Part shown: positions 32,645-41,006 of the stretch, piece after piece
Position numbering within the stretch: the first letter of the stretch is position 1
Layout: every line of letters starts with the position of its first letter
Source of the DNA: Paracoccus aerius
GTDB taxonomy: Bacteria; Pseudomonadota; Alphaproteobacteria; Rhodobacterales; Rhodobacteraceae
Direction: 5' to 3'
NCBI RefSeq assembly: GCF_014656455.1
Contig: NZ_BNCL01000001.1
Span: 124,001 to 188,000 of the forward strand
DNA: 64,000 bases
Position numbers and translations under genes: made by a program
The notes under the pieces: generated by a model
What the model was told of the DNA's origin: nothing
What the model saw: the letters and a program-made list of their open reading frames with translations, nothing else
Database searches by the model: none

Positions 32645-32920
32645 ATGACACGACACGGTTTCCTGCTTGCCCTTGCGGCCACAGCCAGCCTCGCCCTGCC
32701 GGGCGCGGCCCTGGCAGATGACGACGACGACGGCGTCAGCCGCGTCCTGCGCGGCTTCATTGCCCCGCACTACCACGGACCCTTCTGGGATCGTGACGAT
32801 GACCACCGCCGCTGGGAATACAGCTATCGCATCCGTCACGATGACGATGATGACGATGATGATCGCTGGGACGACGACGATGACGATTACGATGATGACG
32901 ACCGGTGGGACGACGACTGA
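32645..32920 (+). CDS. small secreted aspartate-rich protein
   Basis: This 91-residue protein has a clear signal peptide (about 1-24, ending 'GAALA'). The predicted mature part of 67 residues contains 30 aspartates, arranged as runs broken by 'RW' or 'Y' (for example 'RWDDDDDDYDDDDRW'). An AAGGAA box precedes the ATG. The charge pattern suggests binding of calcium or other divalent cations in the periplasm or outside the cell; this is an inference. I do not recognise a family. The GAY-rich DNA repeats are prone to slippage. Confidence 0.65.
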   Translation: MTRHGFLLALAATASLALPGAALADDDDDGVSRVLRGFIAPHYHGPFWDRDDDHRRWEYSYRIRHDDDDDDDDRWDDDDDDYDDDDRWDDD

Positions 32921-32964
32921 TCTGGAACAAGACCAACAATAACAACGTAGGGGCAGGATCAGGC

Positions 32965-32993
32965 ACGCCCCGGCCGTCAGGGCCGGGGCGTTT
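32965..32993. terminator. bidirectional hairpin between convergent genes
   Basis: A perfect 10-bp stem CGCCCCGGCC / GGCCGGGGCG with loop GTCAG is followed by TTT on the plus strand. It lies between the poly-Asp gene and the convergent fadB/fadJ-type gene. Confidence 0.55.
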
Positions 32994-33001
32994 CGGTCGT
33001 G

Positions 33002-35185
33002 TCAGGCGGCCTTCTTGCCGCTGCCGAAGCGGTCGTAGAAGGTCTGGCCGCTTTCGGCCATGTCACGCAGCATCTGCGGCGCGGCGAAGCGGTCGCCATG
33101 CTCGGCCGTCAGGCGTTCGCAGATCTGCACGGCCCGCGCGGCGCCCAGCATGTCCAGCCAGGCGAAGGGACCGCCCGACCATGGCGCAAAGCCCCAGCCC
33201 AGGATCGCGCCTACGTCGCCTTCGCGGATATCCTCCAGCACGCCTTGTTCGAAGGCGCGCACAGCCTCCAGCGTCTGCGCGAACATCAGGCGGTGCTGCA
33301 CCGTCGTCACGTCCGGCTGGTCGTCCGCATGGGGATAGCGCGCGGCCAGCCCGTCCCAGAGACCCTGCCGCTTGCCATCCTCGGCATAGGCATAGAAGCC
33401 CGCGTTCGACTTGCGGCCCAGGCGGCCCTGGTCGGCCATCCAGAACAGCACCTCGTCCACGTTGCCGTCGGGATAGGCGTCGCCCATGGCCGCGCGGGTG
33501 GCCTTGGCGATCTTCACGCCCAGGTCGATGCTGGTTTCGTCCACCAGTTGCAGCGGCCCCAGCGGCATCCCCATCATCTTGGCCGCGTTTTCGACCAGGA
33601 CAGGGTTCACCCCCTCGGCCACAAGGCGGATGCCTTCGTTGATATAGGGGATGATGCAGCGGTTGGCATAGAAGAACCGCGCATCGTTCACCACAATCGG
33701 CGTCTTGCGGATCTGGCGCACGAAATCCAGCGCCTTTGCCACCGCGCGGGCGCCGGTCTGCTGGCCCTTGATGATCTCGACCAGCATCATCTTGTCCACG
33801 GGGCTGAAGAAGTGGATGCCGATGAACTGGTCCGGGCGGCTGCTGGCTTTCGCCAGGTCGCCGATCGGCAGGGTCGAGGTATTGGTGGCGAAGATCGCGT
33901 CCGCCGGGATCGCGGCCTCGGCCTTCTTCGTGACCTCGGCCTTGACGGACGGGTCCTCGAACACGGCCTCGACCACCAGGTCGCAACCATCAAGCGCGGC
34001 ATAATCGATCGTCGCGGTGATGCGGCCCAGAACCTCGGCCTTCTTGTCCTCGGTCGACTTCTTGCGGCTGATCGCCTTGTCCAGCAGGCCTTCGGAATAG
34101 GCCTTGCCCTTGTCGGCAGCTTCCTGCTTGGCGTCGATCAGCACGACCTGGATGCCCGCCATGGCGCTGACATAGGCGATGCCCGCGCCCATCATCCCGG
34201 CGCCCAGGATGCCGACTTTCCTGACCGACTGGTCCGGCGCCTCGGGGCGGTTGGCGCCCTTTTCCAGGGCTTCCTTGTTGATGAACAGGCTGCGGATCAT
34301 CGCGGTCGAGGACGGGTTCATCAGCACGTTGGTGAACCACCGCGCCTCGATCTTCAGGGCGGTGTCGAAAGGCACCTGGGCCCCTTCATAAACGGCGGAC
34401 AGCAGCGCCTTGGCGGCCGGATAGACGCCCATCGTCTTGCCGTTGACCATTGCAGACGCGCCGACGAAGGTCATGAACCCCGCCGGGTGATAGGGCTCTC
34501 CGCCCGGCATCTTGTAGCCCTTCTGGTCCCAGGGCTTGACCAGATCCGCATCCTGGGCGTTCAGCACCCATTCGCGCGCAGCGGCGACGGGATCGGCCAC
34601 CACCTCGTCCACAAGGCCCGCCGCCTTGGCTTTCTTCGGGTCCGACAGCTTGCCTTCCAGCAGGAAGGGTGCTGCGGCCATGGCACCCAGCTTGCGCGAC
34701 AAGCGGATCGTGCCGCCGCCGCCGGGGAAGATGCCGACCATGATCTCGGGCAGGCCGATCTTGGCCTTGGGATTGTCCGCCGCGAAGATGCGGTGCGTCG
34801 CCAGCGGCAGTTCCAGCCCGATGCCAAGCGCGGTGCCGGGCAGGGCCGCCGCGACGGGCTTGCCGCCCTTGAGGGTCTTGGGATCCATGCCCGCGCGCTC
34901 GATCTTGCGAAGGGCGTGGTGCAGGGTCATGATCCCGTCGAAGACCTGCTGGGCGCCCCCCTGCTTCATCTGCGCGATGACGTTCAGGTCCATCCCGGCG
35001 GCGAAGTCCTTCTTGCCGCTGGTGATGACGATGCCCTTGACGGCCTCGTCGGACAGCGCGTCGTCGATCAGGGCGTCCAGCTGCGCTGCACCTTCAAGCG
35101 ACAGGACGTTCATGGACTTGCCCGGGACGTCCCAGGTGATGACGGCGACGCCATCGGCGTCCTTCTGCATTGTGAAATCGGTCAT
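33002..35185 (-). CDS. multifunctional enoyl-CoA hydratase / 3-hydroxyacyl-CoA dehydrogenase (FadB/FadJ type)
   Basis: This 727-residue fatty-acid oxidation alpha subunit performs hydration of enoyl-CoA and oxidation of 3-hydroxyacyl-CoA. The N-terminal crotonase domain has both catalytic glutamates (E125 in 'GIGLELPLAT', E147 in 'GLPEIMVG'). The NAD-binding motif 'GAGMMGAG' is at 328-335. The C-terminal dehydrogenase domain includes 'FFSPVDKMMLVEII'. It is last in the minus-strand beta-oxidation cluster and overlaps the cupin gene by 4 bases. Confidence 0.93.
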   Translation of the reverse strand: MTDFTMQKDADGVAVITWDVPGKSMNVLSLEGAAQLDALIDDALSDEAVKGIVITSGKKDFAAGMDLNVIAQMKQGGAQQVFDGIMTLHHALRKIERAGMDPKTLKGGKPVAAALPGTALGIGLELPLATHRIFAADNPKAKIGLPEIMVGIFPGGGGTIRLSRKLGAMAAAPFLLEGKLSDPKKAKAAGLVDEVVADPVAAAREWVLNAQDADLVKPWDQKGYKMPGGEPYHPAGFMTFVGASAMVNGKTMGVYPAAKALLSAVYEGAQVPFDTALKIEARWFTNVLMNPSSTAMIRSLFINKEALEKGANRPEAPDQSVRKVGILGAGMMGAGIAYVSAMAGIQVVLIDAKQEAADKGKAYSEGLLDKAISRKKSTEDKKAEVLGRITATIDYAALDGCDLVVEAVFEDPSVKAEVTKKAEAAIPADAIFATNTSTLPIGDLAKASSRPDQFIGIHFFSPVDKMMLVEIIKGQQTGARAVAKALDFVRQIRKTPIVVNDARFFYANRCIIPYINEGIRLVAEGVNPVLVENAAKMMGMPLGPLQLVDETSIDLGVKIAKATRAAMGDAYPDGNVDEVLFWMADQGRLGRKSNAGFYAYAEDGKRQGLWDGLAARYPHADDQPDVTTVQHRLMFAQTLEAVRAFEQGVLEDIREGDVGAILGWGFAPWSGGPFAWLDMLGAARAVQICERLTAEHGDRFAAPQMLRDMAESGQTFYDRFGSGKKAA

Positions 35186-35649
35186 TCGTTCTCTCCCTCG
35201 GTCGGGTAGGGGGTGCCGTCAAGATGCGTGTACCCCCGGGGCGTCGACAACAGGTCGATGCCCGGATAATGGCAGATGTTGTCGGGGTTGCGGCTGCCCG
35301 CGATCAAATAGACGGCGGGCTGTCCCGTATGGTTCTTCAGGGTATGGGCAACGGGCCTGCCCGCCTTCCAGCAGCAGGCGTCGCCGGGATGGATGATCGT
35401 TTCGACCCCATCCTCGACGACCGTCAACGCGCCATCCAGCATGTAGAGGAACTCGTCCTCATGCTCCTCCCAGTGCGGTTGGCTGGACTGCCTTCCTGGA
35501 TGCAGGGTCTCGAGCGCGATCCCAAACTGGGTCAGCCCGCCTGCCTCGGTCAGGTGCCGATAGGACAGGAAGCCGCTACCCAGGTTGAACGGCTCGGGAT
35601 AGCCCGAGACGCCTTCGGTCACAGGCACGCTGTCCTTGCGGATGATCAT
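35182..35649 (-). CDS. cupin-domain protein in the beta-oxidation operon
   Basis: A 155-residue single-domain cupin. Motif 1 is 'PHWEEHEDEFLYMLDG': His59 and Glu66 are in place, but the second His of the usual HxH is at 63 instead of 61. Motif 2, 'KAGRPVAHTLKN', keeps His102 and Asn106. A metal site is therefore plausible but altered. Its ATG overlaps the thiolase TGA by one base and its end overlaps the fadB/fadJ-type start by 4, so it is translationally coupled on both sides. Function unknown. Confidence 0.8.
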   Translation of the reverse strand: MIIRKDSVPVTEGVSGYPEPFNLGSGFLSYRHLTEAGGLTQFGIALETLHPGRQSSQPHWEEHEDEFLYMLDGALTVVEDGVETIIHPGDACCWKAGRPVAHTLKNHTGQPAVYLIAGSRNPDNICHYPGIDLLSTPRGYTHLDGTPYPTEGENE

Positions 35650-36860
35650 CAGACGCGCTCGATGATGGTGGCCGCGCCCATGCCGGACGCGATGCACAGG
35701 GTGGCGAGGCCCAAGGTCTTGTCCTGCCGTTCCAGTTCGTCCAGCAGCGTGCCGATGATGATCGCGCCGGTCGCGCCCAGCGGGTGGCCAAGCGCCATCG
35801 CCCCGCCGTTCACGTTGACCTTGCCGGGATCGACCTGGAAGGCCTGCATGAAGCGCAGGACGACGGCGGCAAAGGCCTCGTTCACCTCGAACAGGTCGAT
35901 GTCGTTGATGGACATGCCGCTGTCTGCCAGGATCTTCTCGGTCACCGGGACGGGGCCGGTCAGCATGATGGTGGGATCGGTGCCGATCTTGGCGGTCGCG
36001 CGGATCCGGGCGCGGGGCTTCAGGCCGTGGGCCTTGCCGAACTCTTCGTTTCCGATCAGCACGGCGGCGGCGCCGTCGACGATGCCGCTGCTGTTGCCCG
36101 CATGATGGATATGCTCGATCCGGTCCAGATGCGGGTATTTCAGCATCGCGACCTTGTCGAAGCCGGGCATCGTCTCGCCCATGTCCTTGAAGGCGGGCTT
36201 CAGCTTGGCCAGATCCTCCATCGTGGTGCCGGGGCGCATGTATTCGTCGCGGTCCAGGATGGTCAGCCCGTTCTGGTCCTTGACCGGCACGATCGACCGC
36301 GAGAAGCGCCCTTCCTGCCACGCGCGGGCGGCGCGCTGCTGGCTTTCAAGGGCCAGCTTGTCGGCGTCTTCACGGGTAAAGCCGTATTCGGTGGCGATGA
36401 TGTCGGCGCTGATGCCTTGCGGCACAAAATAGGTCTTCATCGCCAGCGACGGATCGACGGCGATGGCCGCCCCGTCGCTGCCCATCGGAACGCGGCTCAT
36501 CATCTCGACGCCGCCGGCGATATAGCCGCTGCCCGCGCCCGCCTTGACCTGGTTCGCGGCCAGGTTCACGGCCTCCATGCCGCTGGCGCAGAAGCGGTTG
36601 ATCGACAGGCCGGGAATGCGTTCGTCCAGATCCGAGGCCAGCACCGCCGACCGCGCCAGGCAGCCGCCCTGTTCCTTGACCTGGGTGACGTTGCCCCAGA
36701 TCACGTCCTCGACCGCATTGCCTTCCAGGCCGTTGCGGTCCTTGACGGCATTCAGCAGTCGGGCAGACAGCGCGAGCGAGGTGACTTCATGCAGGCTGCC
36801 ATCGGGGCGACCCTTGCCCCGCGGCGTGCGGGCGGCGTCATAGATAAAGGCGTCGGTCAT
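35649..36860 (-). CDS. acetyl-CoA C-acyltransferase (thiolase)
   Basis: The 403-residue thiolase cleaves 3-ketoacyl-CoA to acetyl-CoA in beta-oxidation. The acyl-accepting nucleophile is Cys91 in 'NRFCASGMEAV'; the His of 'NGGAMALGHPLGATG' and the Cys of 'LCIASGMGAA' complete the site. It is probably the beta subunit (FadA/FadI role) of the downstream multifunctional enzyme. It overlaps the GST gene by 4 bases and the cupin gene by 1. Confidence 0.94.
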   Translation of the reverse strand: MTDAFIYDAARTPRGKGRPDGSLHEVTSLALSARLLNAVKDRNGLEGNAVEDVIWGNVTQVKEQGGCLARSAVLASDLDERIPGLSINRFCASGMEAVNLAANQVKAGAGSGYIAGGVEMMSRVPMGSDGAAIAVDPSLAMKTYFVPQGISADIIATEYGFTREDADKLALESQQRAARAWQEGRFSRSIVPVKDQNGLTILDRDEYMRPGTTMEDLAKLKPAFKDMGETMPGFDKVAMLKYPHLDRIEHIHHAGNSSGIVDGAAAVLIGNEEFGKAHGLKPRARIRATAKIGTDPTIMLTGPVPVTEKILADSGMSINDIDLFEVNEAFAAVVLRFMQAFQVDPGKVNVNGGAMALGHPLGATGAIIIGTLLDELERQDKTLGLATLCIASGMGAATIIERV

Positions 36861-37498
36861 GAATCCTCCTTCAGTGCCCGGTCGGATGGATTGCCGGGCA
36901 TCAGGTCATAGGGGTGTTTCCAGCCGGGCAGGGCAGCGATTGCGTCCAGCCAGCGGTCGATATTGGGCCAGTCCTTGCGGTCGAAGCCGAAGGGTTCGGG
37001 GTAGTAAAGGTATCCGCAGCAGGCAAAGTCGGCGATGGTGGGGGCGCTGTCGGCGACCCAGTCGCGGGTGGACACGTGGTCGTCCAGAACCTTGTAGGCG
37101 GCTTTCAGGCGGCCTTGCAGGTATTCCACGGCGCCTTCAGGGCGTTTGTCCGCAGGCAGGAAATTCAACAGGAACCGTGCGGGACCGGCCTGGCCTGACA
37201 GCTTGTGGTTGTCGAACATCAGCCAGCGGAGGGTCTCGTTGCGGTCCGATCCCAGGAACTGTTCGGTCCGTTCCGCGACGTGAAGCTGGATGACCGCCGA
37301 CTGCGACAGGGTCAGGTCGCCTTCGCGAAAGACCGGAACCTCGCCCATGGGGTTGATGGCCCGAAAGGCGGGGCTGCGCGCCTCTCCGTTGAAGAAGTCC
37401 ACGTAAACGGGCGTCCAGTCATAGCCCGCCAGTCCCATGGTCAGGGCCGCCTTGTAGGCGTTGCCGGATTCGCCAAAGCACCAGAGTTGCGCAGTCAT
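36857..37498 (-). CDS. glutathione S-transferase family protein
   Basis: The 213-residue protein has an N-terminal thioredoxin-like domain ('QLWCFGESGNAYKAALTM', cis-Pro loop 'MGEVPVF', 'LSQSAVIQLHVAE') and an all-helical C-terminal domain. 'SGN' near residue 12 could supply the glutathione-activating serine. It is coupled to the thiolase gene by a 4-base overlap. Its role in the fatty-acid cluster, perhaps detoxifying reactive enals or acyl intermediates, is an inference. Confidence 0.88.
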   Translation of the reverse strand: MTAQLWCFGESGNAYKAALTMGLAGYDWTPVYVDFFNGEARSPAFRAINPMGEVPVFREGDLTLSQSAVIQLHVAERTEQFLGSDRNETLRWLMFDNHKLSGQAGPARFLLNFLPADKRPEGAVEYLQGRLKAAYKVLDDHVSTRDWVADSAPTIADFACCGYLYYPEPFGFDRKDWPNIDRWLDAIAALPGWKHPYDLMPGNPSDRALKEDS

Positions 37499-37513
37499 CC
37501 TGTTCCTCCACCG

Positions 37514-37566
37514 CCGGGGGCTCCGCGCCCCCGGACCCCCGCGGGGTATTTCTGCAACGAAGAAGG
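37514..37566. repeat. dispersed intergenic element, copy C (complete form)
   Basis: A 7-bp stem CCGGGGG / CCCCCGG (37514-37520 with 37528-37534) is followed by ACCCCCGCGGGGTATTT and then CAACGAAGAAGG. The last part (37543-37566) is the reverse complement, with few mismatches, of the element at 37717-37748. It looks like a REP-type repeat with a hairpin head. Confidence 0.6.
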
Positions 37567-37716
37567 CGCGGATTAACCCTTCTTCAATCTATAGGCGCCT
37601 ATCATGGCCCCACGGTACAGGCTGGGGAGCCGATGACCGTCAACGGAGAAGTCGTCCCGGTTCTTGGCTGAGATATGCCGCGCCGACCGGAAGGAAGGAG
37701 GGGCCGGGACGCATCC

Positions 37717-37748
37717 GCTTCTTCGTTGTGCAAATACCCACTTCGACC
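37717..37748. repeat. dispersed intergenic element, copy B
   Basis: The segment starting GCTTCTTCGTTGTG matches copy A (3928-3959) at 27 of 32 positions and is inverted relative to copy C about 150 bases away. The region 37567-37716 between the two holds no convincing gene. Confidence 0.55.
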
Positions 37749-37768
37749 CTGCCTTCTCACACCCCGCT

Positions 37769-39541
37769 TCAGAATGCCTCTGCCTCAAGCTCCATCACCG
37801 GCGCGGCGCCGGACTGGATGCGCGCCAGATGCGTGGCGGTCATCGGCAGTTGCCGCTTCATGTAGTAACGCCCGGTCGCAAGCTTGGTCTTCAGGAACGC
37901 CGCGTCACCCTTGCCCGCATCAAGCGCTTCTTGCGCCGCCACGGCCATCTGCGCCCACATGGAGCCGAGCGCGACATGTCCGAACAGGTGCATGAAGTCA
38001 TAGCTGCCCGACAGCGCGTCGTTCGGGTTCTTCATGCCGCGTTCCATGAAGAACATCGCCGCCGTCTGCAGATCCTTCGAGGCCGCCTTCAGCGGCGCGA
38101 CGAAATCGGCTGCCAGCGGGCTTTCGCCATGCTGCTTGCAGAAGGACTTCACGATCTCGAAGAAGGCCATCACATGCTTGCCGCCATCCTGGGCAAGCTT
38201 GCGACCCACCAGATCCAGGGCCTGAACGCCATTGGCGCCTTCATAGATCATGGTGATGCGAGCGTCGCGGACGAACTGCGACATGCCCCATTCCTCAATA
38301 TAGCCGTGGCCGCCATAGACCTGCTGGGCCAGTACGGCTGTCTCGAAGCCCTTGTCGGTCAGGAAGCCCTTGATCACCGGGGTCAGCAGGGACACGAGGC
38401 CTTCGGCATCGGCGTCGCCATTGTGGCCCTTGTCGATCAGATGCGCCCCCCAGAGCGCCAGCATCCGTGCGCCCTCCAGGAAGGACTTCTGGTCCATCAG
38501 GCTGCGGCGGATGTCGGGATGGACGATCAGGGGATCGGCCGGGCCCTGGGGATTGGCAGCCCCGGTCACGGCGCGGCCCTGCAGGCGGTCCGTCGCATAG
38601 GCGACGGCGTTCTGATAGGCGGGCACTGCGCAGGCGTAGCCTTGCAGGCCGACGCCTAAGCGGGCTTCGTTCATCATCGTGAACATGGCCCGCATCCCCT
38701 TGTGCAGATCGCCCAGCAGCCAGCCCCTGGCGCCGTCATAGTTCATGACGCAGGTCGAGTTGCCGTGGATCCCCATCTTTTCTTCCAGGGCCCCAACCGA
38801 CACGCCGTTGCGTTCGCCCAGCGAGCCGTCGGCATTGACCAGGAACTTCGGCACGATGAACAGGCTGATGCCCTTCGTACCCTCGCCCCCGCCGGGGGCC
38901 TTGGCCAGCACCAGGTGGATCACATTTTCCGCCAGGTCATGATCGCCAGCCGAGATGAAGATCTTCTGCCCCGTGATCAGATAGCTGCCGTCGTCCCGCG
39001 GTTCGGCCTTGGTCCGCAGCATCCCCAGGTCGGTCCCGCAATGCGGCTCGGTCAGGTTCATGGTGCCGGTCCAGTCGCAGCTGACCATCTTCGGCAGGTA
39101 GGTCTGCTTCTGTTCATCCGTGCCGTGGGCGTGGATCGCGGAATAGGCGCCGTGGGTCAGGCCCTGGTACATGTTGAAGGCCATGTTGGCCGACACGAAC
39201 ATCTCGCCCGTTGCCACGCCCATCACATAGGGCATCCCCTGGCCGCCATATTCGGGATCACAGTCAAGCGCGGTCCAGCCGCCGTCCTTCATCGCCTGGA
39301 AGGCCTTGTCGAAGCCGTCAGGGGTGCGGACCACGCCATTTTCCAGCCGGCAGCCCTGCTTGTCGCCCACCGCGTTCAGCGGGGCCAGAACCTCGGCCGC
39401 CAGCTTGCCGGCAGCGTCAAGAATGGCTTCCGTGAAATCGGGATCCAGATCCTCGTGGCCCGGCAGGCCCGATTGCGACAGCTTCAGCACGTCATGCAGC
39501 GCAAACTGCATGTCGCGGACAGGCGGAAGATAGATCGTCAT
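37769..39541 (-). CDS. acyl-CoA dehydrogenase, DmdC/FadE-like with C-terminal extension
   Basis: This 590-residue flavoprotein starts '[19 protein letters not shown]'. It shows the ACAD blocks '[17 protein letters not shown]', '[12 protein letters not shown]' and '[20 protein letters not shown]', then '[32 protein letters not shown]', which holds the likely catalytic glutamate. The extra C-terminal domain is typical of the long subgroup that includes 3-methylmercaptopropionyl-CoA dehydrogenase DmdC. The exact acyl substrate is not known. It starts the enzyme part of the cluster, 5 bases after the first MerR gene. Confidence 0.92.
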   Translation of the reverse strand: MTIYLPPVRDMQFALHDVLKLSQSGLPGHEDLDPDFTEAILDAAGKLAAEVLAPLNAVGDKQGCRLENGVVRTPDGFDKAFQAMKDGGWTALDCDPEYGGQGMPYVMGVATGEMFVSANMAFNMYQGLTHGAYSAIHAHGTDEQKQTYLPKMVSCDWTGTMNLTEPHCGTDLGMLRTKAEPRDDGSYLITGQKIFISAGDHDLAENVIHLVLAKAPGGGEGTKGISLFIVPKFLVNADGSLGERNGVSVGALEEKMGIHGNSTCVMNYDGARGWLLGDLHKGMRAMFTMMNEARLGVGLQGYACAVPAYQNAVAYATDRLQGRAVTGAANPQGPADPLIVHPDIRRSLMDQKSFLEGARMLALWGAHLIDKGHNGDADAEGLVSLLTPVIKGFLTDKGFETAVLAQQVYGGHGYIEEWGMSQFVRDARITMIYEGANGVQALDLVGRKLAQDGGKHVMAFFEIVKSFCKQHGESPLAADFVAPLKAASKDLQTAAMFFMERGMKNPNDALSGSYDFMHLFGHVALGSMWAQMAVAAQEALDAGKGDAAFLKTKLATGRYYMKRQLPMTATHLARIQSGAAPVMELEAEAF

Positions 39542-39545
39542 GGCT

Positions 39546-39944
39546 TTACCCTGTGCTCGTGTCGTTGGACGCGGCGGCAAGTCGGATCTCTGCATCGGAA
39601 AGCTGGGACTTGAGCTCGGCGATCGCCTCGCTCAATTCAGCGTACTGTCGTTCCATGTCGCCAAGGCGTTGGCGCCCGACTGAGATGGTCGCGGCGATCT
39701 GCGCCTTGTTGGTGCCGCCCGGCTCGTAAAGCTCGAGCAACTGGCGGATCTCCTCGAGGCTGAAGCCGAACCGCTTGCCGCGCAGGATCAGCGTCAGGCG
39801 TGCCCTGTCCCGGCGGTCATACAGGCGGTGCTGCCCGCGGCGTTCCGGGAAGATCAGCTCGCGCGCCTCGTAGAAGCGCAGCGTGCGGGGGGTTACGCCG
39901 AACGCATCGCACATATGGCGAATCGTCATCAGCTCGTCGGACAT
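39546..39944 (-). CDS. MerR family transcriptional regulator 1
   Basis: The 132-residue protein has an N-terminal winged helix-turn-helix ('[24 protein letters not shown]'), the MerR '[32 protein letters not shown]' region, and a C-terminal dimerisation coiled coil (about 80-125). No metal-binding cysteines are seen, so it probably senses an organic effector such as an acyl-CoA. The stop is 4 bases before the acyl-CoA dehydrogenase gene. It is a close paralogue of the next MerR. Confidence 0.9.
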   Translation of the reverse strand: MSDELMTIRHMCDAFGVTPRTLRFYEARELIFPERRGQHRLYDRRDRARLTLILRGKRFGFSLEEIRQLLELYEPGGTNKAQIAATISVGRQRLGDMERQYAELSEAIAELKSQLSDAEIRLAAASNDTSTG

Positions 39945-39988
39945 GGATCGCGGTTCCTCCTCATTCACCGTCTGCCGTCCTTGACCAC

Positions 39989-40017
39989 ACTATAGGGGCA
40001 AGTTGACGCGAACGTAA
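39989..40017 (-). promoter_or_regulatory. putative promoter of the acyl-CoA dehydrogenase operon
   Basis: On the minus strand TTACGT (40012-40017), 17 bases, then TATAGT (39989-39994) gives a good -10 and a weak -35. The spacer contains CGCGTCAA, forming with TTACG an imperfect dyad of the kind MerR proteins bind. Autoregulation is possible. Confidence 0.35.
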
Positions 40018-40065
40018 GCAGGACGCCGCGTCACAGGCGAAGTCAAGGGCAACCGTGACGCAGGG

Positions 40066-40446
40066 TCAACCCATGTTGCTCAATTCCTGCGCCGCCGTTT
40101 CGCGCAGGGCCTTCAGGTCGTCGCGCGCGGCCTGAAGATCGGCGATCTGCCCGTCCAGAACCTTCAGCTGCCGATCGGCCAGATCCAGCCAGACCTGATA
40201 CTGTTCGCGCGACCCTTTCTGTTCGTAGATCAGGAGCCACTGGCGAATCTCCTCGAGGCTGAAGCCGAAGCGGCGGCCGCGCAGGATCAGCGTCATGCGG
40301 GCAATCTCTCGGGGTCCATAGAAGCGCGCGCGGCCTTCCTTCCGGGGATCAAGAAGCTCGATGTATTCGTAATAGCGCAGCGTCCGGGGCGTGACGTCGA
40401 AGCGCGCGCACATCTCCTTGAAGCTGATCGTCTGCTCGCTCGGCAT
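40066..40446 (-). CDS. MerR family transcriptional regulator 2
   Basis: The 126-residue protein begins 'MPSEQTISFKEMCARFDVTPRTLRYYEYIELLDP' and contains '[37 protein letters not shown]' and a C-terminal coiled coil. It lacks metal-binding cysteines. GGAGGGG precedes the start at 40446. It is similar in layout to the MerR gene 121 bases downstream, so the two probably arose by tandem duplication and may bind related operators or form heterodimers. Confidence 0.9.
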   Translation of the reverse strand: MPSEQTISFKEMCARFDVTPRTLRYYEYIELLDPRKEGRARFYGPREIARMTLILRGRRFGFSLEEIRQWLLIYEQKGSREQYQVWLDLADRQLKVLDGQIADLQAARDDLKALRETAAQELSNMG

Positions 40447-40493
40447 CTGCCCCTCCGTCCTCATCTTGACGCAAGGCTAGCCGTTCGGCGCAT

Positions 40494-40505
40494 CCTTGCG
40501 CAAGG
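40494..40505. promoter_or_regulatory. 12-bp palindrome between merR2 and a thioesterase gene
   Basis: CCTTGCGCAAGG is a perfect palindrome in a 123-base divergent spacer. A partial copy, TTGACGCAAGG, lies at 40465-40475. It is a candidate operator for the MerR protein or for the divergent genes. Confidence 0.35.
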
Positions 40506-40569
40506 GATGGGGGTTGAGTGGGCTGCCGGGTCGCGGATAGCGTGTCCCGACAGAAACGGGGCGAACAGG

Positions 40570-41001
40570 ATGTCCGACATGAGCCAGACCGACCAGACCC
40601 GGATCGCACAGCAGTTCATCGAGGCGATCCCCCATGCCCGCGCCCTCGGGATGCGGGTGGACGACCTGGGCGAGGGTGCGGCGACCATCAGCATGCCCTG
40701 GGCTGAACATCTGGTCGGCGATCCGCGCAGCGGGGTCGTGCACGGCGGTGTCGTCTCGGCCCTGATGGACACCTGCTGCGGGGCTGCGGTCATGGCCCAT
40801 CCGTCGGGGCCGGGTTCCACCGCCACGATTGACCTGCGCATTGACTACATGCGGTCGGCCAACAAGGGGCAGCGGATCACCGCCAAGGCCCATTGCTATC
40901 ACATCACCCGCACTGTCGCCTTTGTCCGCGCCGTTGCCCTGGACGAGGACGAGGAAAATCCCGTCGCCGCCGCGACCGGCGCCTTTACGGTGGAAAGGTG
41001 A
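40570..41001 (+). CDS. PaaI-type hotdog thioesterase 1
   Basis: This 143-residue hotdog protein has 'GVVHGGVVSALMDTCCGAAV', the PaaI/YdiI family segment with the HGG motif and an acidic catalytic residue on the following helix, then 'STATIDLRIDYMRSANKG'. It probably hydrolyses acyl-CoA thioesters. The start may be 40570 or the ATG at 40579; the ribosome-binding site does not decide. It is divergent from the beta-oxidation cluster and followed at once by a second thioesterase. Confidence 0.87.
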   Translation: MSDMSQTDQTRIAQQFIEAIPHARALGMRVDDLGEGAATISMPWAEHLVGDPRSGVVHGGVVSALMDTCCGAAVMAHPSGPGSTATIDLRIDYMRSANKGQRITAKAHCYHITRTVAFVRAVALDEDEENPVAAATGAFTVER

Positions 41002-41006
41002 TCGCC

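Noticed and set aside
32815..32918. Possible microsatellite or CRISPR-like repeat
   Set aside because: The GAY repeats are in frame and encode poly-Asp of a secreted protein; there are no spacers between fixed repeats.
37567..37716. Small gene or RNA between the inverted repeats
   Set aside because: No frame has a good start, ribosome-binding site and codon usage, and no tRNA-like fold or known RNA motif is visible.
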